In this document: positions 8,444-14,860 of the stretch, one piece after another | How positions within the stretch are numbered: position 1 is the stretch's first letter | How the letters are laid out: each line of letters opens with the position of its first letter | From: Kiritimatiellia bacterium | GTDB taxonomy: Bacteria; Verrucomicrobiota; Kiritimatiellia; JAAZAB01 | Direction of reading: 5' to 3' | Length of the DNA: 14,960 nt | Assembly (NCBI GenBank): GCA_018400335.1 | Contig: JAGYMT010000007.1 | Span: 1-14,960, forward strand | Translations under genes and position numbers: made by a program | Notes under the pieces: generated by a model | Told to the model about the DNA's origin: nothing | What the model saw: only the letters and a program-made list of their open reading frames with translations | The model's database searches: none

Positions 8444-9412
8444 TTATTTCTTCTGAAGCAGGTGCGCCGCGAATCCTCCGATTTCATCCTTCAGGTAGAC
8501 CGCGATCATGTTTCCGGAAGTGTCCTTCTTTGCGGAGCTCATGTCAACCGCCACGTCGTTGCGCTCCAGATAGGCAATGGCGCGGGAGATACTGTTCGTC
8601 GCTATGGCTATATGCCCGTGCTTCCCCAATCCCTTGCTCTTATTGACCTCTATACCCTTGCCCGCGAAGTTAGAGCTGTTGCCTTCTTTAAGTGAAAGAT
8701 TGAACAGCGACGCAAACTGCTTGGCTACGGAGAGGGACGAATCGGCGTCATCACAGTTGATACCTATGTGCGCCATATCGAACCCGAGCATCGTGGAGAT
8801 TGCCTGTCTGGCAAGCGCGGTGATCTCCGCGAACTTGCCTTCCTTGATCATGTCCGCCTTGGCAAGCCAGCTTCCGCCGACTGCCAGCACCTTCGGGAAC
8901 ATGATATACTCAACCATGTTTTCCGCGGTCACGCCGCCTGTCGGGATGAAGTTGACCATGGAGTAGGGGGCGGCCATCGCCTTCAGGGTCTTGATGCCTC
9001 CGAGGTCGCTGGCGGGAAACAGTTTTACCGTATCGAGTCCGGCTTCCAGCGCCATCTGTATCTCGGACGGGGTCGCAACGCCCGGTGTGACCAGAATCTT
9101 GTGATCGTTGCAGTACTTCACAACCGAGGGACTGAAACCGGGGGTGACGATGAATTTGGCGCCGGCCTTGATGGCGCGTTCCGCTTGTTCCACCGTGAGC
9201 ACCGTTCCGGCGCCGATCAGGATATCAGGTAGCGAGGAGGCTATCTGCCTGATGGATTCCTCTGCGGCGTCGGTTCGAAAGGTTATCTCTATCACGGGCA
9301 GTCCGCCGTCGGCCAGGGCCTTTGCCAAGGGTACCGCGTCCTTCGCGTGCTCTATCTTGATCATGGGAAGGATGCCGAGATCATGAATCTGTTTCGCTAT
9401 GGTCTTGCTCAT
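8444..9412 (-). CDS. eda: KDPG/KHG aldolase with a fused C-terminal VOC-like domain
   Basis: This 322-residue protein has two parts. Residues 1-205 are a class I KDPG/4-hydroxy-2-oxoglutarate aldolase: VIEITFRT with E42, GAGTVLT (67-73), TPGVATPSE (109-117), the Schiff-base lysine in DTVKLFPA (K130) and the phosphate-binding PTGGV (157-161). It would cleave KDPG to pyruvate and glyceraldehyde 3-phosphate. Residues 211-322 resemble a vicinal-oxygen-chelate (glyoxalase-like) module, starting MAHIGINCDD and continuing through GKHGHIAIATNSISRAI. Ordinary Eda is about 210 residues long. Similar 320-residue fusions occur, from memory, in anaerobic Firmicutes. A GAGGAG sequence precedes the ATG. It lies between kdgK and a dehydrogenase gene in one operon. 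The role of the tail is unknown. Confidence 0.9.
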   Translation of the reverse strand: MSKTIAKQIHDLGILPMIKIEHAKDAVPLAKALADGGLPVIEITFRTDAAEESIRQIASSLPDILIGAGTVLTVEQAERAIKAGAKFIVTPGFSPSVVKYCNDHKILVTPGVATPSEIQMALEAGLDTVKLFPASDLGGIKTLKAMAAPYSMVNFIPTGGVTAENMVEYIMFPKVLAVGGSWLAKADMIKEGKFAEITALARQAISTMLGFDMAHIGINCDDADSSLSVAKQFASLFNLSLKEGNSSNFAGKGIEVNKSKGLGKHGHIAIATNSISRAIAYLERNDVAVDMSSAKKDTSGNMIAVYLKDEIGGFAAHLLQKK

Positions 9413-9425
9413 TATGAATTCTCCT

Positions 9426-10394
9426 CTATTTTTCTATCTTGTTGACCGGGTAAGCCGGCTTTTTGCCTGACAGAACGTCGCAAACGTTGGCGGCGGCCTT
9501 GCTCTTGAGTTCCACTTGCGATTCTTCCGTGTACCAGCCGGTGTGGCCTGAAACAGTGATGTTATCAAGGGTCAGCAGCGGGTTGTCCGGATTGACCGGC
9601 TCCTTCGTGAAAACGTCGAGGCCCGCGGCTCCGATGATCCCGCCGGACAGCGCCTTGAACAGGTCGTCCTCGTTGATGATCGGGCCCCTTGATGTGTTAA
9701 TAAGAATGGCGGTCTTCTTCATCTTCGTGAACAGCTTTTCATTGAAGATGCCGTGCGTTTGATCGTTCAGGGGCATGTGAATGGAGATATAATCGGATTC
9801 TCCGACAACAGTCTCTATATCCGCCTTCACTGCGCCGGAAGCGCTGATGGCAGCCTCGTCAACAAACGGGTCGCACACGAGCACCCTGCCGAGATTGAAT
9901 CCTGAGAGCTTTCGGTGAAGGGTGCGCGCAATCTGGCCGAACCCGAGGAATCCGAACGTCTTGCCGCAAATCCGAAACTGCGCGGGCGCGCTCTTTATGT
10001 CCCATGTGCCGGACTTGACCTGCCTGTCCCTGATCGCGACATTGCGTACGCAGCTCATGAGCAGCGCGAAGGCCTGGTCGGACACATCCTCCCCGCAGTA
10101 GTCCGGAACGTTGGCGACCCATATTCCGCGCTCCGTGGCGCACACGACATCCACATTGTCGTAGCCGACTCCGTAGCGTGATATCACCCTGCATTTCGCA
10201 AGCGAATTGATTATATCCTCATTAACCGGAGGCAGGTTCACGATTATCCCGTCGGCATCATGAACAGCCGCCTTGATGTCCTGCGTGCGGCTACTCTTGA
10301 CGTTCTCGATCACGGCATCTACCGGTTTCAGAGCCGCCTTCTCCTCCTCGTAGCCCGCGTAGCGGTCGTCGAGTATAACTACCTTGTAAGCCAT
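9426..10394 (-). CDS. D-isomer-specific 2-hydroxyacid dehydrogenase (phosphoglycerate-dehydrogenase/CtBP-like)
   Basis: This 322-residue NAD-dependent dehydrogenase has the two-domain D-2-hydroxyacid dehydrogenase fold. RYGVGYDNVD (73-82) forms the substrate loop. The Rossmann glycine motif is GFLGFGQIA (148-156) and D165-equivalent acidic residues follow in VLVCDP. The catalytic triad is R236 (NTSRG), E265 (TKEP) and H284 (SGHTGW). A TTG start 18 nt upstream is possible, but the ATG at 10394 has AAAGGAA about 6 nt ahead and begins the conserved first strand, so it was chosen. It starts 18 nt after the SDR stop. Its substrate is probably a sugar acid or a 2-keto acid from the same pathway; the sequence does not say which. 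Confidence 0.85.
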   Translation of the reverse strand: MAYKVVILDDRYAGYEEEKAALKPVDAVIENVKSSRTQDIKAAVHDADGIIVNLPPVNEDIINSLAKCRVISRYGVGYDNVDVVCATERGIWVANVPDYCGEDVSDQAFALLMSCVRNVAIRDRQVKSGTWDIKSAPAQFRICGKTFGFLGFGQIARTLHRKLSGFNLGRVLVCDPFVDEAAISASGAVKADIETVVGESDYISIHMPLNDQTHGIFNEKLFTKMKKTAILINTSRGPIINEDDLFKALSGGIIGAAGLDVFTKEPVNPDNPLLTLDNITVSGHTGWYTEESQVELKSKAAANVCDVLSGKKPAYPVNKIEK

Positions 10395-10412
10395 TTGTCT
10401 TTCCTTTCTCAA

Positions 10413-11261
10413 TCAAACTCCGCAGAATGATCCGAATCCCCCGTCGATTGCGATGCTGCTGCCGGTGGTGAAAGAGGCAGAGGGGGAACAGAGGTATATT
10501 ATAGCCCCGAGCAGTTCTTCGGGCTTTCCGTATCTCTTCATCGGAGTGCCGCCCAATATGTCGCTGCCGCGGGAAGCCGTGAGAATACCGGGCGTCTTGT
10601 TTATGAGGTCCGCGTTCTGAAGGGTGGGGAAGAATCCCGGCCTTATTTCGTTCACGCGTATCTTGTCCGAGTGATTGATCGCGAGATCCGTGGCAAGCCA
10701 CTTGGTGAAGTTGCTTATGCCGGCCTTTGCGGCCGAGTAGGCGACGGTTCGCGTCAACGGCGTGTCGGCGCTCATCGAGGATGTATTGATAATCACCCCC
10801 TCGTTCTGCCGGATCATAACCTTGCTGAAAACCATAGAGGGGATCATGGTCCCTATTATGTTCAAATCGAAGGCGAACTTAATTCCGTCAACCGAGAGAT
10901 TGTGAAAATTGAGACCATTCTCCTTGTTGGTGGTGGCCTTGGGATGGTTTCCGCCGGCCCCGTTGATAAGGATATCAACGCGCCCGTACTTTGCAAGTAC
11001 CGCATCCCTGGCCTTTCCCACGCTGTCCTCGTTGAGAACGTCAATCTCTACAGCCATTGCTTCGCCGCCTGAAGCGGCTATGTCGTCCACTGTCTTCTGA
11101 GCCTCCGGGAGGCGAAGATCCATGGCGGCGATCTTTACTCCCACACCGGCCAGACCTCGCGCCACGGAACCGAAGAGGACGCCGCCAGCTCCGGTCACCG
11201 CCGCCACCTTGCCCTCGATGCCGAATAGACCGGCCAGTTTTGCATTCACCTGTTCTTTCAT
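10413..11261 (-). CDS. uxuB: Short-chain dehydrogenase, D-mannonate oxidoreductase-like (fructuronate reductase)
   Basis: This 282-residue classical SDR has a short N-terminal extension. The cofactor motif is TGAGGVLFG (23-31) and NGAGGNHPKATT (100-111) is a signature shared with D-mannonate oxidoreductases of the Bacillus YjmF/UxuB type. The catalytic residues are S162 (NTSSMS), Y175 and K179 (YSAAK), and the C-terminal SIAIDGGF loop is present. The predicted reaction is D-fructuronate + NADH to D-mannonate, upstream of KDG. A strong AAGGAGG lies about 8 nt before the ATG. The mannonate dehydratase (uxuA) and uronate isomerase (uxaC) that would complete the route are not in the window, so another sugar-acid substrate (for example gluconate 5-dehydrogenase activity) remains possible. 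Confidence 0.8.
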   Translation of the reverse strand: MKEQVNAKLAGLFGIEGKVAAVTGAGGVLFGSVARGLAGVGVKIAAMDLRLPEAQKTVDDIAASGGEAMAVEIDVLNEDSVGKARDAVLAKYGRVDILINGAGGNHPKATTNKENGLNFHNLSVDGIKFAFDLNIIGTMIPSMVFSKVMIRQNEGVIINTSSMSADTPLTRTVAYSAAKAGISNFTKWLATDLAINHSDKIRVNEIRPGFFPTLQNADLINKTPGILTASRGSDILGGTPMKRYGKPEELLGAIIYLCSPSASFTTGSSIAIDGGFGSFCGV

Positions 11262-11276
11262 GTGCCTGCCTCCTTC

Positions 11277-12341
11277 TCAACCCCAGTTGCCGCGCACGAC
11301 CTTGCCTGTTTTGGCGGACTCATACATTGCCGATATGATTTCGATGCATGCCAGACCGAGCGCTCCGCTGCACCCGTAAATCGGCTGCCTGTCCTTGAGA
11401 ACGCAGTCAAGAGTGTAGGAAAGCTCATCAACGTAGCCGAGGTTGAGGAATTCATCAACCGCCGGCTTCGTCCATCCAAGCGTGTTGTCGGTCTTCTCGA
11501 TGGCATAGGAATAGCCGGGACGGCTGTAAACGTTGAGGCATGAGCCGAAGGTCATGTCCGCCTTGACGTTACCTTCAGATCCGTAGACCTCCACCTTGTC
11601 GTCCATTCCGCCGACCGTGATGTAGTTACCCTCGACGAATGCGCGCTCGCCGTTGGCGAACTTCATCATGCCCATCGAGAAATCTTCGCCGCCGTTGTCC
11701 TTGTGCACGAAATTATCGGACTCGCCTTTGTTGCAGTCCGCGAACACCTCTACGACCTTGTTCGCTCCGCTGTCGCCGAGCAGGTGCAGAATCCAGCCGA
11801 TGGGGTGGATTGCGAGGTGGATGAGGCATCCGCCGCCGCACGTCTGCTTTGCCTTCGCGAACGGGCTGTGCGTTCCGTTGTGGCATTCCTTGGCCTTGAC
11901 GTATAGCATCCGGCCTATGGCGCCCTCGTTGATGATCTCTATCAGCTTCTTCAACGGCGGCGCGAAGCACCAGTCTTCGCCATAGAAGAGCTTGACGCCC
12001 TGTTTTGCGCACACGTCCACCACCTCGCGGGCGTCGGCAACCGTAGTCGCCAGCGGCTTCTCGCAGAAGACATGGCAGCCCGCCTTTGCCGCGGCGATTG
12101 CGCAGTCGTGATGCATGGAATTGGGCAGGCACACCGAGACGAGGTCCAGCTTCTCCTTCTGTAACATCTCGTTATAATCCTTGTACGCGGCGGGTATCTT
12201 CCACTTGGCCGCGAACGGCTCAAGATTATCTATTGCCGCCATTGCCACCAGCTCGGACCTGGGGTCCCTGCTGTAACTTGCCGCATGAAAGTCCGCCGCG
12301 AATTTCGATCCCACTATCCCGATTCTGACCTTGTCCTTCAT
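11277..12341 (-). CDS. Gfo/Idh/MocA-family oxidoreductase
   Basis: This 354-residue NAD(P)-dependent sugar or sugar-acid oxidoreductase has the N-terminal Rossmann motif GIVGSKFAADFH (8-19), the family EKP motif (E94-K95-P96, lysine catalytic) and a C-terminal alpha/beta substrate domain. The usual G-G-x-L-x-D-x-G-x-H motif reads GGGCLIHLAIHP here: the catalytic histidine is kept (H179) but the usual aspartate is histidine (H175). The substrate cannot be assigned from sequence. It is the first gene of the five-gene minus-strand operon, 15 nt before the SDR. A GGGAG sequence sits about 9 nt ahead of the ATG. There is no signal peptide, so it is cytoplasmic. Confidence 0.85.
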   Translation of the reverse strand: MKDKVRIGIVGSKFAADFHAASYSRDPRSELVAMAAIDNLEPFAAKWKIPAAYKDYNEMLQKEKLDLVSVCLPNSMHHDCAIAAAKAGCHVFCEKPLATTVADAREVVDVCAKQGVKLFYGEDWCFAPPLKKLIEIINEGAIGRMLYVKAKECHNGTHSPFAKAKQTCGGGCLIHLAIHPIGWILHLLGDSGANKVVEVFADCNKGESDNFVHKDNGGEDFSMGMMKFANGERAFVEGNYITVGGMDDKVEVYGSEGNVKADMTFGSCLNVYSRPGYSYAIEKTDNTLGWTKPAVDEFLNLGYVDELSYTLDCVLKDRQPIYGCSGALGLACIEIISAMYESAKTGKVVRGNWG

Positions 12342-12399
12342 TCCTGATTCTCCCGTCTGGCCGCTTGTCCGGCGCCCTTGTTATGATTAAAACGCAACA

Positions 12400-12427
12400 A
12401 TTATTCAGAATGAACTCCCTTTTGCAA
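12400..12427 (-). promoter_or_regulatory. Candidate sigma70-type promoter of the sugar-acid operon
   Basis: On the minus strand a -35 TTGCAA (12427-12422) is followed after 16 nt by AATAAT (12405-12400), which matches the -10 consensus at five of six positions. Transcription would begin around 12393, about 50 nt before the Gfo/Idh/MocA ATG. This is seen by eye only and the -35 is weak. Confidence 0.4.
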
Positions 12428-12550
12428 GAAGAATCATTCGCACCGGTCCACCGGGGGCGCATTCCACTTCCGTAGGGGTTTCTATTGCGTGTTTGTTTTG
12501 GAGTGCGGCGGCTTGACCTGCGCTTGCCCCACAAAATGCGCGTAGCTTAT

Positions 12551-12724
12551 TCATGTGACTTCCTCCTTGAGCATCAGCGCATAGACCATGTCATTGAATC
12601 GCGCATACCCTTTCCACAGCGATTGGAATCCCGGGGGACCATCACGCTTTCGGTTCAAGTAACCGCCGAGTTTGGCGATGATCACAATCGCCTCGCCAAG
12701 GCTAGCCAACTTCGTTGAAAGAGT
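12551..12724 (-). pseudogene. C-terminal remnant of an IS4-family transposase
   Basis: A 57-residue open stretch on the minus strand reads as the tail of an IS4-type transposase. It contains IIAKLGGYLNRKRDGPPG followed by QSLWKGYARFNDMVYAL and a TGA at 12551. The LGG(F/Y)LxRKxDGxPGxxxLWxG pattern is characteristic of the C-terminus of that family. Upstream the frame closes at once (in-frame TGA at 12727-12725) where the GTTCAG palindrome begins, so the catalytic DDE part is lost. No partner fragment or terminal inverted repeat was found nearby. It lies between the divergent operons. Confidence 0.72.
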
Positions 12725-12798
12725 TCAGTGGTTCAGATGTTCAGTGTTCAGTCCGGAAAAACTCCTGAACGCTGAACGCTGAACACTGAACACCGAAC
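12723..12798. repeat. Large palindrome built of GTTCAG/CTGAAC heptad-octad units
   Basis: Four GTTCAG units start at 12723, 12731, 12739 and 12746. A 13-nt loop centred on 12758 follows, then four CTGAAC units start at 12765, 12772, 12779 and 12786, with a degenerate CCGAAC at 12793. The left spacing is 8, 8, 7 and the right spacing is 7 throughout. The two arms can fold into one long imperfect hairpin, or units can slip against each other. This looks like a dispersed palindromic element and not a terminator, since no T-tract follows. Confidence 0.85.
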
Positions 12799-12861
12799 CA
12801 CGGCATTCGCCATGGCATGCACATTGACTAAGAACATGTTATAAACGTCGAAATTAATTGT

Positions 12862-12890
12862 TTGACTCATCATGCCTTTGGCTTGATAAA
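12862..12890 (+). promoter_or_regulatory. Candidate sigma70-type promoter of the mini-aspartase-hydF operon
   Basis: TTGACT (12862-12867, five of six to consensus) is followed after a 17-nt spacer by GATAAA (12885-12890, four of six) in an AT-rich stretch. The start point would fall near 12897, about 24 nt before the ATG at 12921. It is the best promoter-like sequence noticed in the window. Confidence 0.6.
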
Positions 12891-12920
12891 TTTACTCAAA
12901 CAATGCTCATCTAAGGAGCT

Positions 12921-13313
12921 ATGGAAACGAAATTCAGAACCGAGCGCGACCAGCTTGGGGAGGCGGCGATACCCGTCGGCGCCCTGCACGGAATTCACAC
13001 GGCCAGGGCGATTGCCAATTTCGGGCTCGCGGGCAGGCCCGCCGACATGTTGGCGGCGAAGTGCGTTGACGGGATCCGCGCGGATGAAGAGAGATGCCGC
13101 TCACTGGTGCGGTCCGCCACAGCCACGGCCACGGCCCTGATTGCCCGGCTTGGCTACGAAAAGGTCGCCGCGCTTGTGGGGAAGGCTGAGCTGGGAAATT
13201 CCGCGGTTCGCGACATCTGCATCCATGAGGGCTTGCTGTCGGGAGAGGAATTTGATGCGTTGATCAGCCCGGAGGCCGTGTGCAGTCTGGGCTATCGCGG
13301 GGAGGTTCGCTGA
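12921..13313 (+). CDS. Mini-aspartase: N-terminal tip plus C-terminal domain of aspartate ammonia-lyase, catalytic core absent
   Basis: This 130-residue protein aligns by eye to both ends of aspartase/fumarase C. Residues 5-37 (RTERDQLGE..IP...HGIHTARAIANF) match the aspartase N-terminus. Residues 44-126 (AAKCVDGIRADEERC...LIARLGY...VRDICIHEGLLSGEEFDALISPE) match the C-terminal FumaraseC_C domain. About 340 residues between them are missing, including the lyase signature and every known catalytic residue, so lyase activity is not expected. An in-frame TAA at 12912 fixes the ATG as the earliest start. AAGGAG lies unusually close to it (2 nt). Its TGA overlaps the hydF ATG (TGATG), implying translational coupling. 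A maturation accessory or scaffold role is inference; a decayed aspA is the alternative, though the frame is intact. Confidence 0.85.
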   Translation: METKFRTERDQLGEAAIPVGALHGIHTARAIANFGLAGRPADMLAAKCVDGIRADEERCRSLVRSATATATALIARLGYEKVAALVGKAELGNSAVRDICIHEGLLSGEEFDALISPEAVCSLGYRGEVR

Positions 13314-14635
13314 TGCGCGCTGCTCCTAAGACTTTTCGACTTCACATAGGGATTTTCGGAAGACGCAACGCGGGCAAGTCGAGCGTGCTGAATGCGCTGA
13401 CGGGACAGTCGGTGTCCATCGTATCGGATGTCGCAGGAACAACGACCGACCCGGTCGAGAAGCCGATGGAACTGCTTCCGCTGGGGCCGGTCCAGTTTAT
13501 TGACACAGCCGGAATTGACGATGCGGGGGCGCTCGGCGAGGAGCGGATCTCACGCACCCGCCAGGTGTTTGACCGCACCGACCTCGCTGTGGTCGTCGTG
13601 GGTGATGCAATCTGGGGTGAATACGAGAAGGAAATCGCCGGCGTATTGATCGGTCGGGGCGTTCCCGTGATCGCGTTATTCAACAAGAGCGATATCCGCC
13701 AGCCTTCCGCCGAAACGCTTGCTGCTCTGGAATCGGAAAAGCTGACGGCCGTCACGGCATCGGCCCTGACCGGCGCGGGGATGGCAGACCTGAAAGAGGC
13801 GCTGCTGCGCGGGGCGCCGCAGGATTTCATAAACAGGCAGGGCATTCTTTCCGACCTAGTGGGGCCGGGGCGGTGCGCCGTGCTCGTGGTTCCGGTTGAT
13901 AAGGAGGCGCCCAAGGGCAGGTTGATCATGCCGCAGGTCCAGTGCATCCGCGATCTGCTGGATAATGACAGTTTCTGTATGGTGGTTAAAGACAGGGAAT
14001 TGCGGGAGGCGCTGCGGACGCTGAAAGAGCCGCCTGCCCTGGTTGTGACGGACTCCCAGGCCTTTCTCAAGGTGGCCGCCGACACGCCGCCTGATATACC
14101 CATGACTTCCTTTTCCATTCTTTTCGCCAGATTCCAAGGGGATTTGGCGGAGATGACGCGCGGCGCCATGGCGATTGATTCGTTGCGGCCGGGTGACAGG
14201 GTGCTCATCGCGGAGGCGTGCACGCATCACCCCATAGCGGACGATATAGGCACCGTGAAGATCCCGCGCTGGTTGACCCAGTATGTCGGAGGCTCGCTGA
14301 AAATTGAGAATATTCGCGGGCATGACTTCCCTGAAGATCTTTCGGGATGCAGTCTGGTGATCCACTGCGGCGCCTGCATGTGGAACAGGCGTGAAATGCT
14401 CAGCCGTATGCTTCAGTGCCGGAACGCGGGTGTTCCAATAACTAATTACGGCCTGACCATCGCCTATTCGCTTGGCATTTTTGAACGCGCGCTGGGCCCG
14501 TTCCCATCGGCGCTGGATGTGTTTGAATCAGGGGCCCTTCTGGGTTTTCGGGGGGATACTCCGTTGATGAATGGCGCTATGAGTGCCAGCGAGAAGGAAT
14601 CGCATAAGCGGGGCGCGGGTAATCGCACGACTTAA
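13313..14635 (+). CDS. hydF: [FeFe] hydrogenase maturation GTPase HydF
   Basis: This 440-residue scaffold GTPase assembles the 2Fe subcluster with HydE and HydG and transfers it to HydA. The N-terminal Ras-like domain shows G1 GRRNAGKS (16-23), G2 GTTTDP (42-47), G3 DTAG (64-67), G4 NKSD (124-127) and an SA-type G5 near 150. A dimerisation region follows. The C-terminal [4Fe-4S] site is C303-x-H305 with H351-C352-x2-C355, the CxH...HCxxC pattern of HydF. The ATG at 13313 is chosen over an in-frame ATG 33 nt upstream because GGAGG lies 7 nt ahead and it overlaps the previous stop as TGATG. The last 20 residues are polar and likely disordered. hydE and hydG are not in the window. Confidence 0.96.
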   Translation: MRAAPKTFRLHIGIFGRRNAGKSSVLNALTGQSVSIVSDVAGTTTDPVEKPMELLPLGPVQFIDTAGIDDAGALGEERISRTRQVFDRTDLAVVVVGDAIWGEYEKEIAGVLIGRGVPVIALFNKSDIRQPSAETLAALESEKLTAVTASALTGAGMADLKEALLRGAPQDFINRQGILSDLVGPGRCAVLVVPVDKEAPKGRLIMPQVQCIRDLLDNDSFCMVVKDRELREALRTLKEPPALVVTDSQAFLKVAADTPPDIPMTSFSILFARFQGDLAEMTRGAMAIDSLRPGDRVLIAEACTHHPIADDIGTVKIPRWLTQYVGGSLKIENIRGHDFPEDLSGCSLVIHCGACMWNRREMLSRMLQCRNAGVPITNYGLTIAYSLGIFERALGPFPSALDVFESGALLGFRGDTPLMNGAMSASEKESHKRGAGNRTT

Positions 14636-14757
14636 CCGGCCCGTCAGAGAGTGTATGTGCATAGGAGCTAATGAGGAAACACACGCTGAACCCGGAAGCA
14701 CCGAATCAGGAAAGCGCGCGGGTCACCTTTTTCGTTCTCCAGCGGCACCTTGGTGGC

Positions 14758-14792
14758 CCGTGCGCTCCGCGCGCGGGGAGGTCGGGCTGATG
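14758..14792. repeat. 35-bp direct repeat, copy 1
   Basis: This copy starts CCGTGCGCTCC and ends GGGCTGATG. It matches copy 2 at 34 of 35 positions (C at 14782 is T in copy 2). A CCGCGCGCGG palindrome sits inside it, flanked by CTCC and GGAG-like sequence, so each copy can form a GC-rich hairpin. Confidence 0.9.
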
Positions 14793-14825
14793 AAGGTTAC
14801 ATTCACCATGGAAGCTGCGAGATCA

Positions 14826-14860
14826 CCGTGCGCTCCGCGCGCGGGGAGGTTGGGCTGATG
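14826..14860. repeat. 35-bp direct repeat, copy 2
   Basis: This is the second copy, with a period of 68 bp and a 33-bp unrelated spacer between copies. It carries the same internal CCGCGCGCGG palindrome. Only two copies are present, so this is not a CRISPR array by itself. Confidence 0.9.

Noticed and set aside
14583..14858. A 91-codon open frame running out of the end of hydF.
   Set aside because: It overlaps hydF out of frame and continues through the direct repeats; the product shows no domain and repeats itself.
14758..14860. Possible CRISPR array.
   Set aside because: Only two repeat units, no cas genes, and GC-rich self-palindromic repeats more typical of a dispersed intergenic element.
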